From Paulownia fortunei (Eukaryota > Streptophyta > Magnoliopsida > Lamiales > Paulowniaceae), in NCBI GenBank assembly GCA_019321725.1, contig CM033113.1, forward strand, positions 2,046,001-2,110,000: DNA of 64,000 nt, in the 5' to 3' direction. The notes under the pieces were generated by a model. The model was given only the letters and a program-made list of their open reading frames with translations, made no database searches and had not been told where the DNA came from. The stretch's first letter is position 1. Each line of letters starts with the position of its first letter. Positions 1 through 14,923 of this stretch are shown piece by piece. A program made the position numbers and the translations under genes.

Positions 1-1400
1 AATGGGTGTTTATACCTTGTTTTGGTTTTGCTGAGCTGTTTTAAATATTTATCACTGATCCCCCTGTTATACGAAGTAAATTAAACCCCAGGATGCAGAG
101 TAGAGAGTACAAAAGTGGCAAGGCTCCATTTGAAAGACAGCAAGTATATTTCCAGGAAGCTCAGTAAAGAAAGAAAAATACTTTCTGATGTTGCTATCTA
201 ATTTAAAATCCTCTGAAAATTTTGACACGAGATGCAGGAAAGATATTGTTAAAATGTTGTATGTGTTGTGGGATCAATATGTTTCTTGCTTTCATATCTT
301 TTCCTTGTCTATGGTCCTGTTAGTTCCAAAACACCCTCATGGCTTCGTTTTTCTTCGCAAGTAATAGAGAGCTGGAGTGCTGTGCATGAGGTTGCTAATA
401 GATGAATTAATAGGTCACATGCGAATTTTCGAGAGATAATATGAGACGTGAGTACTGTAATGCATATAGAGGGTTTTTTTTTTTTTTAAAGAACAATAAT
501 AGTTGACTTCCCAACTTTCCTATGAGTGATTCGAATCTATGACTAACTAGACTATATATATATATATATATATATAAAATACTTATCAATATACTTCGAA
601 TTTATCCTAAAACTTTACCATCATACTTGTCTCATCATATATAGAGATTCAATACGAGGGAGAAGTAATATAACTTTAAAAGTGATGGAATATGTACTTC
701 GGATTTGGGTTAAAGCAGAGGTGCGAATGTGATCAAAGCCCATTTTTGGGTAATTCTATATAAATCCAGTTCACATCTATTCTCTGTTGGCTCATGAAAT
801 TTGTTCTCTAGATTTTCACAAATATATATCTTTTACATTTTTCTTTTAGGCTAGATGTGGACCTTTGGTTTAGTAAGAAAAAGCTACATTTTTTTTAATA
901 TTTTTTTTCAGGTGGTTATGAAGAAAAAGGCAAATGTAACAGTTCCACGAATAATTGTGAGAGGCATTTATTAATATATATTGCATTGTTAGTTTATTGT
1001 TAACAATACTGTATTATATTAAAAAAAAAATTAATTATGCATCTATTTCATTTGCTTTTTAAGATAATCAATTGCATTAAAAATATACTATTTATACCTA
1101 ATTTTTTAAATATAATATAGAGAACTTAATTCCTATTTTTATTTTTATTTTTTTGCCATACTAATTCCTAGATCCAAAATTAGTGTAAAATCAGATAAAT
1201 AAGATATTTGCTTCCATATTTTGCTTGCCAAGTTCAAGATCCAAAAGCAGCTAAATTCCAAGGTTCAAGCTCACTGAAAACGAACTTGTTGGAGCCCATC
1301 TAGGAACTACTATTTGCTACCACTTAAACCATCCTAGAGGTGGCCCGTAAACTGTAATCCAAAAAGCCCAAGCAACAGAACAGCCCACTTGAATGCTGAA
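1..1400. other. Intergenic, no gene recognised
   Basis: AT-rich DNA upstream of the ribosomal protein gene. It contains a short T run near 475-487, a (TA)n microsatellite at about 553-576 and an A run near 1021. No supported reading frame or RNA gene was seen. The first few hundred bases could be the 3' flank of a gene outside the window, but nothing coding is visible. Confidence 0.6.
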
Positions 1401-1525
1401 GCCGATCATAAACTAGGGTTTCTAAGCACCTCAGCTTCCCAAGTCAAAAAACCCTAGCATACACCTCTCACCTGCCCAGACTCCCCACAGAGAGAGAAGA
1501 GAGAGAATTTTGGACTCCGTCGGAA
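1370..1525 (+). promoter_or_regulatory. Telo-box / site II type promoter and 5' leader of RPL18A
   Basis: A telo-box AAACCCTA lies at about 1449-1456 and the same motif in inverse orientation (TAGGGTTT) at about 1414-1421. GCCCA-type site II half sites lie just upstream (around 1368 and 1383). The combination of telo-box and site II (TGGGCY) elements is typical of plant promoters for ribosomal proteins and other translation genes. A pyrimidine-rich leader and a GA-rich stretch precede the ATG at 1526. The motifs are seen directly; their function is inferred from known plant ribosomal protein promoters. Confidence 0.6.
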
Positions 1526-3673
<2,148 letters not shown>

Positions 3674-4164
3674 ACTGTTTGGTCATTATAAGAACTGCAA
3701 GTACTCCGGATAGAAAGGAAAGTGAGCATGAAGAATCTTTATCAGTTTTGTTGAATTCATACCATGTTGGTTTTGTTTACCTAGAACAATGGACTTTCAA
3801 ATTTAGAGGATTATTTTCAAGGATGTTGGATGCTTCCTATTTTATTTGTTTTGGACGGTTACCAAGATCTCCTTTCATTTATATATTCTTCTAGTTTGCA
3901 TTTATTGCTATTGTGTTCCTGACATTTGGTTTCATTTTGTTCCGAACCGCAAGGCGCACAAGTTTTTTGTGTTGACTGAAGTGATATATGCGAAAACTGA
4001 AGATATGCTATATGTAGAAGCGGCCTCAGAATACCACACAGTTGGTGATTTTTCAGTACTTAGAAGTAGTTTAATTACAAACTTAATAACGAAAACAATG
4101 GTAAAAAAAAATTCAATGAAATCTTTTTCAAAATATATACTTACAAATAGTTTAAGTTATTAGG

Positions 4165-5047
4165 ATAGTTTTGAAAATATATTTCCTCTTTAAGATATGT
4201 CACTGTTTATCTGGAATATGCTGCATAGCTATGTGCTCATCTATTTAAGACATTACATTTATCGGTTAAACTTTAACTTACACTTTAAAACATTGAAATT
4301 TGATTTTTATTTTTCAATAATAATAATGTAGTAACTAATATGATTTGTTAAATTAGAACACACACACACACGCACATGAACAAAGTGCCAAATTACACTA
4401 AGCTTGAACCCACCCCAGCTCCAGCCGTCTGCGCAACTAACTACAAACTCATAAACCAACCAAAAAGTTGCATGTGATTGACTAGTTCATTCCACTCAAT
4501 CGTATCATCTCAAAATAAACAACTTTTTCTAACCCAAAAGGATAACAAATGTCATGAGATAATTCAAATGCTTTAGCCTAATCAAGTCTTAAGGCTATAA
4601 TTAGCATGTAGATTACAAACGGGTAATTGATTACCTCAATTTGCACTTGGAATATTTTCTTCTAATTTAATATTTTATTTTATATTTTCACATCAAATAT
4701 ACATATCAAAATTTATAACATTTGTAACGTGGAATTAAAATAAAATACAAAGAGAATCGACTGACCTACTTGAATAAAGAAAGTAAAACCGCAATCAATG
4801 TCAAAAAGCAGCATATATTTTAAAGGAAAAGGAGAAAAAAGCAGAGGACATAAAATCATTGCATCCTTAGAAATATTTTACTGCTAAGCTAGAAGAATTG
4901 TTCAGTTCACCTTATCTTCCAACATCAATTCAATTCCCAGATAATGTTCAATCAAAAGGCCAGCATTAAATTTACCAACCTCAAACCCCTCCACTGAATT
5001 TCCCACAGAAGTTGTAATTTTTCTTTCTGTTATTCCTTTCTTGGACA
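4165..5047. other. Intergenic region
   Basis: AT-rich spacer between RPL18A and the b561 gene. A short CA repeat lies near 4361-4375 and is followed by a slightly more GC-rich patch at about 4395-4440. No gene was recognised. The last 100 bases are the presumed leader of the next gene. Confidence 0.5.
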
Positions 5048-6657
5048 ATGCCTATACTACTTCAGAAGACGTTTCCTCTCACCATTTTTCCTGGTTTGTA
5101 CCTTTTGTTTCTTGTGCATTTTGCTGAATGCTCACTCTATGACCAGAACAAAGCTGTGATTCCTCACAACAACGCCATTAGCAAACAGCATGTAACTTCA
5201 TCGATATCGATCTTCTCTTTCTCGGCCTCCTTGTTTGGTGACATTTAAGATGTTTGATTTAGAGATTTCATTATTTTCTTGATTTCATTAACTAGTTAAA
5301 TTTTGCAGGTAAATTCTCAGAAGACATTTGACATTGTAGTTCATGGAATCCTCTTATGGGCTTCAATGGGATTCTTGATGCCTGTTGGAATACTAACAAT
5401 GAGAATGTCCAGTACAAGGGATTGCCACCAGACAATGCACAAAATCTTGTTCTATCTTCATGCAATTTTGCAGGTAGGCAATAAAACCATGTATTTGCAG
5501 AAAGAAAGGAGGGAGAGAGAAAGAAAACATACTCTTTTGGTTGAAAGTGATCAAACCATTATCTTCCTTTATGGTCATATGCTGCTATAATTAAGCATTT
5601 GTTATCCTTTTCCTGCTGCATAATCATGATGCCCTCTGATAGTGGCCTGAGAATTTTAAAGTCCAAAAGTTCCTTTTTAATAACATTACTAAATGAGAGA
5701 GCCCACAATAGGTAACTGGTAAGAGCATAACAAACCAAAATCCATCAACATGACCAGCACCAAGTTTTTGGTGGGGTAGAAAAAGGGGATAACTCTGTAA
5801 TTCAAATTAATCTTATTTTCAACTGCATTCACTGATGTCCATTGTTGACAGTTGCAATTTTTCTATGATATATGCATTCATACAACTTCCATGCAAATAG
5901 TAGTATGCAGTAATTGTCTGGTTACTCTTTCAGATACTCTTTTTTGACTTATTTTTTGGCAACAGATAACCAGTATGTTTTAATTTTCATTGAGTCCTAT
6001 ATTTACTAATTCTTTACAATTTAAAGGTGCTCTCTGTGCTACTTGTTACTGTTGGAGCAGTTTTATCGATAACAAAATTTGAGAATGCGTTCAACAACAG
6101 TCACCAAAGAATAGGGCTGGCACTTTATGCTGCCATTTATGTGCAAATCTTGATTGGATTTCGAAGGCCTAAGAGGTAATTAATTCATCTGACTTTCCAA
6201 AAGTAAACCTGTTTTTAGTTCTTACTTTTTTCGGGTTTCAAACTTCAAATGAAATTTTCAAATGCTTTTTCCACTCTACAGAGGAACTAGAGGCAGAAGT
6301 GCATGGTACTTTTTACACTGGATACTTGGAACAACAATATCTATGGTGGGAATTCTGAATATTTACACAGGTTTACAAGCCTACCATAAGAAAACATCAA
6401 GAAGTACAAGGCTTTGGACCATAATTTTCACAGCTCAAGTCTCTTTCATGGCCATTTTCTATCTTTTTCAAGACAAATGGGAGTATATGCAAAAGCAAGG
6501 AATTGTTATTTCTGTTGGTGCTTCAGAGATCAGTTCCCCAGCTGATCAGGTGGACAACCAAAAGGATGTCTTGAATGAGCCAAGCAGGAAAAGTAATGCA
6601 CTTGGGACTTACTTTTCAAGAACCAATGCTCTCAATAAATTATTTCAACTAACTTGA
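5048..6657 (+). CDS. Cytochrome b561 / ferric reductase transmembrane protein, 4 exons
   Basis: Exons 5048-5191, 5309-5473, 6027-6175 and 6282-6657 join in frame to 277 aa. Residues 1-28 form a hydrophobic signal peptide (LTIFPGLYLLFLVHFAECS). The b561 core follows with its transmembrane helices and haem-ligand type histidines: FDIVVHGILLWASMGFLMP, CHQTMHKILFYLHAILQ, the SHQRIG motif before a helix, and SAWYFLHWILGTTISMVG. The tail of about 65 residues after DKWEYMQKQG is polar. The family moves electrons across membranes, often from ascorbate. No DOMON domain precedes the core, so this is the short b561-only plant type (similar to At2g30890, from memory). Substrate and membrane cannot be told from sequence. 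No lesion was seen. Confidence 0.9.
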
Positions 6658-7921
6658 AATAATATAATATAATTCCTTTACTTTGTGTTTAAAGCAATGT
6701 AAATGGAGCCTTATAACTAGAATTTGTGAATAATTATGGCGTGGATTTGAATAGTATGGTTGCTAATTCTAGTTCTAAGGCTTCAAAATTCTCAAATTAT
6801 TTGAAATTTATTAAGGTTGAGTGTATTTTTTTATTTTTTTTTTGTATATGGGATATTATAAGAGGTAGAAGTATAAGTAGGAGTGGTGTTTCGATATGAT
6901 TATGTAACTTTGTGTTGAATTGAAGGGACATTGATGTTCAAATTTCCTGATATTGCATACTGTTGCCATGAATAATTTTATGCTGAGCCATTGATGATTA
7001 ATTTATTTTTATAGTTTCTAAGATTTTTTGTATTATTTCAGGTAGGGAAAAAAATTATTTTTATTATTTCAGATAGGAAAAACAATTACTTTACAAACAC
7101 TCCTTGTGATTCGACAAATAGAAATGATTGTAATTGTTTCAATTACTACATATTTTCAAGAATCCTGACTAGAAGATAAATCTTAAATTTCATCTTTACA
7201 TTGAAAGATACATGTTCCAACTAGTTTGTTCTTTTAAGATTCATGATTTTTATGTATTTTTCAAATTAATAATATTGAAATTTTATGATCACTTACCGAT
7301 TAATAATTAGAAGTGGTTCTTTCAAAATAACAAAAAAGTCATAATTCTTTAATTTTTATTGTAATTTTTTAAAATTATCTTCACAGTGAAAAGATTTAAA
7401 AACAAAGAATAAGAACTGACTCAAGAGTAAGAAAAAATAATAATAATAATATAATTTCACACCACACTCAACAAAGTTAGAATTCACTAATCTATTCATC
7501 TTTTTTTAAGTTGCGAATTATAATAGAATTAATTTTGTTATTGTAGTTGGTTGTTGCACGAATCAATTTACAAACACCTTAATTAAATTATTTTTTTTTT
7601 AGTGAAAGCAATACTAATCATTTTTGATTTAGGACATTTACTTGTAACTCAATTTCAAAAATTGATATAACTAGAATTTTGACCTTTATTTTTAATCAAT
7701 GAATCATATGCTTTCATCCATTACTCAACTCTTTGATTATAAAAAAACAAAATCTATAAAAAATTCAACAAATAAAAAAGAAGAAGAAGAAGAAGAAGAA
7801 GAAGAAAACATTTAAGGGCACTTTCGCAATACAACATTCATCATTAAAATAACTAAGTGATAGTGCTTACTGGTCGGTGGACTTTGCGCCGACTACTCAC
7901 AAGCTTGTCTTATCACCAACA
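6658..7921. other. Intergenic region with (GAA)n microsatellite
   Basis: AT-rich spacer without a supported gene. A (GAA)n trinucleotide repeat lies at about 7780-7806, just over 100 bases upstream of the first recognisable UREG-like exon. Confidence 0.5.
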
Positions 7922-9002
7922 ATGGCGTATGCAGAGCACCACCATGTGCATGACCATCATGACGGCCATGACCATGATCATGAACACCATCATACCCATG
8001 AGTGATAATACTCTTCAAAATTTTCCAGTCAAATCTGATTGTGTTACAGTTTTGATTTTGTTGTTCAGTTTCATGATGTTTTCTTGTTTCCACATATGAT
8101 GTGTGGTTTGAAATGCAACAGGGAATGATGGGAGGGTGTACCATAGCCATGATGGATTGGCACCACACTCACACGAGCCCATCTACTCCCCAGGCTACTT
8201 CAGCAGAAGAGCACCTCCGCTTGTCAATCGGGACTTCAATGAAAGAGCCTTCACTGTTGGTATTGGCGGCCCTGTGGGAACTGGGTACTTCCAAGTTTTC
8301 CCCTTCTTTTTTTAATTGTTATGTATAATTCAACTTAATTATCTGAGGGAGATGTTTTTCCTGTTATTATTGTTATTATTTTGTGTGTGTCAGTGTGTGT
8401 GTGTATGTGGGGGCGAGGGGGGTTGTTTGTATCATAGTGCAGCTATTTGTGATTTTTCCTGTATGAATTGAATGTCCTTATTTCTGATTTTTATTTTAAA
8501 AAAAAAGTGTTTTATGTAATATTCTTGGGTTGGCTATAATAGGAGTCTTAATTATTTTGTAAATAATACTGGGAAAATAACTAGAGATTTTTTGACAATC
8601 TTGCTGCAGATTGTGATGGTGGGTATACCATTTTGTTGCTCCTTGCACTTTCATAGCTTGGGTAATGTATAGTGCGTTAATCATATTTCGAGTTTATCCA
8701 CATTTATATTGTGCAATCTAGATTGAGTTTAATCTCTTTGCAAACGATTTTTTTTGTTATTGTGCAGAAAAACGGCTTTGATGCTAGCTTTATGTGAATT
8801 TCTAAGGGACAAGTATAGTCTTGCAGCTGTATGTACGCCCCCCTTCTATGGCTTTCCCTTTCATTTCCTTGAGAAACATACATGATTTTATGTATTTTCT
8901 TTTAAGAAGTTCTTGGTTATATTGAGGTTTCTTCAGATTGTTAGCACATAGCTAGATGACAATGAGGCTGTGACATCAAAAACTTTTACTCTCTGTCCTG
9001 AA

Positions 9003-9058
9003 GGTTATGGTATGATATTGAGCAGAAACAGGTTATGGTATGATACTGAGCAGAATCA
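9003..9058. repeat. 28-bp tandem duplication in UREG relic
   Basis: Two adjacent 28-base units at 9003-9030 and 9031-9058 begin GGTTATGGTATGATA and differ at only two or three bases. They lie in the region where an intron and the missing UREG exon should be. Confidence 0.8.
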
Positions 9059-10887
9059 CTGAAAGTTTGAGAACATCATTGTTCTTAGGATTTTTTAAGT
9101 TAAGAAAAACATAGACCACTGATTTAGAATGGTCATTAGCTGAGAAATTTTTCATGCAATTTCACCTGCAGACAGTTAATATCTTATGGGTATCCATGCA
9201 ATTTTCATTTGCCGAAGAGATTTGATTGTGGATATTGCTTTACTAGCATAGTTATCTTTGCAAAATTTCCTTCTCCCATGTATTCCAACATTTCTTCCCA
9301 ACCCTGGCATGATGTGATTTTCCAGCTGCTACAACTTGCTTTCTGGTTCAATGAGAGGGGACCACTCACCTAAAATTAGATGCCTTCTCGGCTATCCCCT
9401 GGATCTTACCTTTGTCACTGTTGTGTGCACTACAGAGTGAAATATTACCTATAAATTAAATGGGTAGCTAAAGAAAAATCAGGCAAATGTAGGCTTCTCG
9501 TTAAATTTCATGGAAATATTTATCTAGGATGACATGGATTGTGCTACTTCTATCTTGTGAATTCTTGATAAAGCATGAAGCACTTCCTGAGGAAAGGATT
9601 CGTGCTGTAGAAACAGGTGGATGCCCACATGCAGCTATCGAGAAGATATCAGCATTAATCTTGGGCCTCTTGAGGAGTTATCCAACTTGTATAAAGCAGA
9701 TATACTTCTCTGTGAATCTGGGGGAGGTAAATCTGGAGTTGTAACTTGTAATTGGCTGGCCGAGTTACTCAATAATAAATGGTTTATTAGGTATATATTG
9801 ATCAAAGAGGCTGACTTGATATGTTTTGGATGATTGTGATTATTACAAAACTGGCAGTCAGATCTTACAATAAAAATTTATTGAATCTTCAGTAGTACAA
9901 TATTATGTTGCTTATAGATATAGCATGTCAAGGTTTGAGTGGAAATTGTTGAGAATTATGTTGATTTTTCCCACTTTTGGATGCAGATAATCTAGCTGGC
10001 AACTTCAGCAGAGAACTGGCAGACTATTTAATATATATAATAGATGTATCTGGTGGTGACAAAATCCCTCGGAAAGGAGGCCCAGGCATTACACAAGCTG
10101 ACCTCCTTGCACATGTTCTGTTTCCTAGCTTCTGTTGTCGACTAGCTCTCTTCACTAATCTGTCAGTTGTTAGTGCTAATTCTTAAATTGATCTAATTTC
10201 TTTAAGTAATCCTTGACTGTAGGTCATAAACAAAACTGATATCGCACATGCAGTTGGGGCTGATTTGGCAGTCATGGAACGTGAGGGGTGGTAATCCATT
10301 TGTTTTTGCTCCTGGTTTTCTAAAGATTGCCTTTTAATACACAGTGGCATGTGGATTGTGTTGCTACTTTCATGTTAGTGAAATAGTTTTGTCATCTAGG
10401 TTTGTCCTTAACTTAGGTACATGACTGCTAGCATAATAAAATGGGATAAGTAAACAAATGGGATATCAACATGCATTATGTTTTCTCTGAGATGTAAATA
10501 TGTTATACTCATTGGTTTAGAAGTTCTCTGATTTTGTCATGGCTTGTGAAGCAGGTATGTTAGCACCTAATACCAACAACTCGTGTTTGATATGAAAACT
10601 AAACAATAAGCTTACGGCTCCATTTGAATTTACATAAACTTCATAAATCCATTGCTTTGATGGCAAGTGACTTCATGGCTACTGCATTCCAAAATGATCC
10701 TACTCTTACTGAATCAACAAGCTAGGTGGAATAATTTTTTCATTACTCTGGCTTTCTGATTCAAGAGTTCATCTGGTCCATGTCATGCAGCTAAACCATT
10801 TGGGTATTACCTTTCACCAAGAAACTAAAACTGCTATAAAAGAGTCCACCGACCAACAGAATGCCTTGGTAAAGGCTTTGTTCCGCG

Positions 10888-10925
10888 CCCCCCCCCCCCC
10901 CCCCCCCCCCCCACCCCCCCCCCCC
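10888..10925. repeat. Poly-C tract
   Basis: A run of 25 C, one A, then 12 C lies inside the last intron of the UREG relic. Tracts like this are prone to sequencing and assembly length errors. Confidence 0.9.
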
Positions 10926-11269
10926 AATAGAGCAGAAGGATGTCTCAAATGTCCAGGCAGTATAACGTTTAAGAAAAATGTCTGTGCAGTATTTATTCAT
11001 ACCAAATAGTTGTAATTACGCCCTTGCTACTACAGCTATGAGATGATCTACATATTAGTTATGTTCATATCTTAGATGGATGCTTCCTCCACTTGAACTG
11101 TATATCTTGGCTTTCCTGGTAATTGATACGGAGATTATGAATGTGCAGGTAAAGCATGGTATTGGCATGAAGGAAATAGTAGACCACATTTTACAGGCTT
11201 GGGAAGAAGCGGAATTGACTTGTGTTCTCAAAGTTCTTGTGCGTTATGTACTTTTGTACTCTCCCTAAT

Positions 11270-12630
11270 ATTTGTGTTCTGAAAGGTCCTATGGGTATGA
11301 TTTGGTTATACTATGCAAGATGGTGTATGGTCATTGTTAGGTTATTGGTTATGATGCGGTTTCGTTTTTTTTTTTATTATTTTTTTTTCAAATTAAATTG
11401 ATATGTGCTCTTTTATTTTTAATGTATTATTATAATATTTTTTTAATTGATTGATTTTCTTTATATTTTAAATCATTGATTGAGTGCGAGTACTTTTATT
11501 TCTATGAATAATATTTTTAGAATAAATTTGTTTTAGTATGCATTTGGAGTTTTGTGATTTTATTTGTAGGTATAGTTAATGTGATTAATTTGTTAATTTT
11601 AATTTATAATTGTAATCATTATGAGTAAATTTATTTCCAAAAATAATATTTTAGGTGATTAATATATCTTAGGTACATTTAGTTTAGATATTAGATATTT
11701 CTGATTAATTTTAATAAATTAGTTTGTTATAAATATAAATTAGTGACCAAGAAACTTTTGATACTTTAAACTAAAAAGTATTTTGGAGAATAAATTTATC
11801 TTAGTTTCTATGTAAGTAATTATTTTAATTTTTCAACAAATCGGGCTCTGTTAATCCAAGTCAGAATGGGTAATTTATCTGGAGAAGTTGACTCAATCAT
11901 AAAACTACAAAGAAAAAAAAAAGAAAAACTGAGGAATAAAGATAAAAAAAGACTAAAAAACTATACATAATGATAATTCTAAAAGAAAAAAAAATATGTT
12001 AAACTTTTTAAAATTTAAATTATATATAAATGCTCTTTGCCTTAAAATATGAACATATTAACAGTTAATTATTAAATTAAACTTAATAGATAGTATAATT
12101 AAGAGTTAACTATTAAAATTAAGTTTAATAACACACACACACACACACACGGTGCGAGTTGTTTTATTAAAATCTCAAATCATCTCCCAACCATGGTGCA
12201 CTAATAAGCAATTCAACAATTTTTTAAATTTTATGATTAGTCGTAGTCATTGTGATGGCATATATTATCAAATTTTTATAAAGTTATAATCTTTATTTGA
12301 AGCTTAATTTTTGAAGTAACATTATTTTTGATGTAGATAATAGATCAAAATGTCAGTTTTTATCCCACAATTATCTCAATTATAACTCGTATTTGTTTAA
12401 AAATTTCTCTCATAACAACGTAAATAGTTTTTAGTGCTGATAAAGTTGCTACTCAATATTTACCTGTATTATTATCTCTCTCTAAGTTTTTGATTTACAT
12501 ATTTTTGTACTGGATTTTTACTGTATATTAAAAAGATTACTGATTTTTAATGGGATAGATTACTACTAATTACAAAAATAAGTGAATTTTTTTTAAAAAC
12601 TCCCACACGGTTCGAAAATCCACTTTTACT
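11270..12630. other. AT-rich intergenic region with CA repeat
   Basis: Very AT-rich, with several T and A runs. A (CA)n microsatellite at about 12131-12150 is followed directly by GGTGCGAGTTG, which loosely resembles the GGTGCGGTTCG element near 32185. No gene was supported. Confidence 0.45.
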
Positions 12631-12683
12631 CCAGTCCTCAAAAACCCCATATTTCCAAAACACACCCCGACAATCTGCTTTCC

Positions 12684-12685
<2 letters not shown>

Positions 12686-12719
<34 letters not shown>
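12686..12719 (+). repeat. (GA)n microsatellite abutting the start codon
   Basis: About 16 GA units occupy the 5' leader immediately before the ATG at 12720. GA/CT repeats in plant 5' leaders are common and can bind GAGA-binding (BBR/BPC) proteins; that role here is inference. Confidence 0.85.
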
Positions 12720-12722
<3 letters not shown>

Positions 12723-14923
12723 GCCGAAGAAGAATCGAAGGCGTCGAAGAAGAGGGTGGTGGAGTCGTTAGGATGGCTGACGGAATCCTCCATCATGCCG
12801 CGCAAGCATCGTGCCATCGAAGGAGTTGGGGCTTCCTCCATCCTCGAGCTCAAGGCCCAACTCTACAAGTCCCAGGAGGAGTCCAAGCGCAACCCAAAAG
12901 AGCCCATACACTCCGCCGACCATCACTACGCTCAACATCTGGAGGTCCACCGCGCCAAGAAGAAGATCTCCGCGCACGAATCTTTCTCCCTTAAGAACTC
13001 CGGTGTCGATGCCCGTGCCGCCAAGTACTTCAATTTATTAAATTATGTATTGATTTCAGTTATTATTGATTGGAATTTACTGTTGGTATGGGGGTGCTTG
13101 TGATTATGATGTGTTCTATAGGGTTATGTATGATATCTTGGGTATATAGATGTGTATGATTAGGGTTCTAGGTTTTCATCGATTAGGGATTTGTAATCTA
13201 CAAGAACTGAAGAGAGTAGAGAATGGGATGACGCTGATTATTATACCTCTATGCTTCAAAGTTGAACCTTTCTATGCCTCTGAGAGTGTTGTATTTATTG
13301 TGAATGAGTGGCTCTCGGTTGATGACGTAGTTAGTGTGGATATAATTTATGTTCCAGACTTTTGATTGCACATGTTTTTCACTATTTTGTCCAATGAAAA
13401 ATCAATTTTTCAAATGGTTGCTATAATGACCGTTATACACTCGCATGTTGAGCCAGTTAAGATCTTGGGTGAGAAAAGGAAGTGGGTTTGAAATACTATA
13501 AATTATTTACAGACTTTCAGTTCTCATATCCACCCTTTATATCATTCAGGGAAAGAAAGATGTTTACTTACACATTGCTGAATAGGGGGAATTGACATGC
13601 TGTTGGTTATGTTATGTGAGATTATGGAACATCTGATACATTTGCTCTTATATTAATGTGTCACTGGCACTGAATTTGGTAATAAACACCTGTCTCGTCT
13701 ATTTCCAGGGACAAACTTGAGCTAAAAGCTGTCAAAGATGGATCAGCAAGCTATGCAGCATTGGAGAGAAAAGCAGAATTATATAATAAACTGGTGAGGG
13801 GAGAACTTTCTGATGAAGAAGATCAAGAGAAGTACTGTGTTGATTTCTTTAGGAAGGGTCTAGAGCAGGATGAGTCTCAGATGCCTCAAGGGACCGATAC
13901 TTCTACACTACAAGCCCAAGATATAGATGCCGATGATGGTGATGATTCGCTGTTAAATGATACAAAAGCTGCAGGGCTTGGGCGAACATCTGCTACAGTG
14001 GACAGGAGTCAACATAAGCATTTTGTAATGTAAATTCTTCAGTGCTCTCTGGCTTTCTATGCGCTGTTTGTTGCATGAAATTCCTGAGTTTCTTTCTTTG
14101 TTTTATCCAAATTAAGCATATTAAGAATTTACTAACATACCTGAAAAGCCTTCGCTCCAAACAGCAGTGTGGTTTATTTTAGGAGGGTGTCTTCTGTTGT
14201 CCAATAAGTGGAGTCTTTAACCAGGGCCTTAAGATAACACGTGCTTTCCCTATTGGACTGATGTTTTTATAACACTTTTGGGCTTATTTTTGACAAGTGG
14301 TCAATATGGGATTTGACTACATGTATATATGCCCTTGAGAATGTAAAAAGTGTTGTAGCTTTGTATGATTTGCATGTTATGTCCTGAAATCGTCCACAGT
14401 GGCTCTGAAAAAATTCCCTTTAATCAGGAAACAGACGATAAAACAAAATTCATTATATATAATTTCCATCACTTGGAGAGCTATGTGTTAATGTGTTGAT
14501 TGCTTTTAACTTATTGAGCCGCTCTGTTATCAGAAATAGATATGGGGAAACAACCAATAGAAAAAGATGAAGAACAGATCATTCGTATTCAGTCGACTTG
14601 TGTGGGACATGCCATCTTTTTCCTTTAGATACTGTATTCATACCTATTTGAATGCTAGAGTATTATGGAACTCTAAGATCAATATACTTCTGATTTCATG
14701 AGAGATGCAGTCTCCTCTGATATGTTGTGAAACTAATTTCTATTTGATTATTGCTTCTTTTCTCAGGGAAGTTCATGAAGAAGCAAATCAAGCAAGGGAA
14801 AAAGTGTCTGAGCTCAAAATGCGCAGACAAGAGCAGGCTGCTGCTCGAAGAGAGAAATTAAAGCAGGCCTACCTCCGAAAGCAACTTGAGAGGTTGAAAG
14901 CATCTAAAGCAGAGCAAACCTGA
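12720..14923 (+). CDS. CCDC174-like coiled-coil nuclear protein, 3 coding exons
   Basis: Exons 12720-13024, 13709-14029 and 14767-14923 join in frame to 260 aa. The N-terminal part has ASSILELKAQLYKSQEES, matching the LxxLKAELxRKQEE motif of the CCDC174 family. The central block LERKAELYNKLVRGELSDEE followed by YCVDFFRK matches the family's second conserved block. The C-terminal exon is a charged helix (EEANQAREKVSELKMRRQEQ), predicted coiled coil. Animal CCDC174 is a nuclear protein linked to the exon junction complex; the plant role is not established. A GA repeat lies directly before the start codon. The stop codon is followed after a few bases by a good splice donor (see the possible 3'UTR intron). 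No lesion was seen. Confidence 0.85.

Larger units (their letters stand above)
7922..11205 (+). pseudogene. UREG: Eroded UREG (urease accessory GTPase) gene with introns retained
   Basis: UreG is the GTPase that helps insert nickel into urease. Recognisable exons: 7922-about 8002 (His-rich metal-binding N-terminus, MAYAEHHHVHDHHDGHDHDH), 8122-8284 (YHSHDGLAPHSHEPIYSPGY up to the P-loop), 8768-8828 (rest of the P-loop GPVGTGKT plus ALCEFLRDKYSLAA), about 9559-9726 ([34 protein letters not shown]), 9987-10108 ([20 protein letters not shown]), 10223-about 10312, and 11149-about 11205 (VKHGIGMKEIVDHILQAWEE). Lesions: the segment coding VTNDIFTKEDGE is unrecognisable; one base is missing near 9639 and shifts the frame inside an exon; the donor after 10108 reads GC instead of GT; the codons for DSLRMRD are deleted near 10287; the last residues diverge; and exons 1 and 2 do not join in a proper phase. 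Because introns are retained, this is not a retrocopy. Confidence 0.85.

Noticed and set aside
407..589. Minus-strand open frame of 60 codons
   Set aside because: Driven by (TA)n and A/T runs giving YIYIYIY; no protein character.
10785..11009. Pro-rich open frame (poly-P) in the UREG relic
   Set aside because: Produced by the poly-C tract; the minus-strand Gly-rich frame is its mirror.
12638..12977. Minus-strand and alternative-frame open frames over CCDC174 exon 1
   Set aside because: Shadow frames of a GC-rich exon and the GA repeat.
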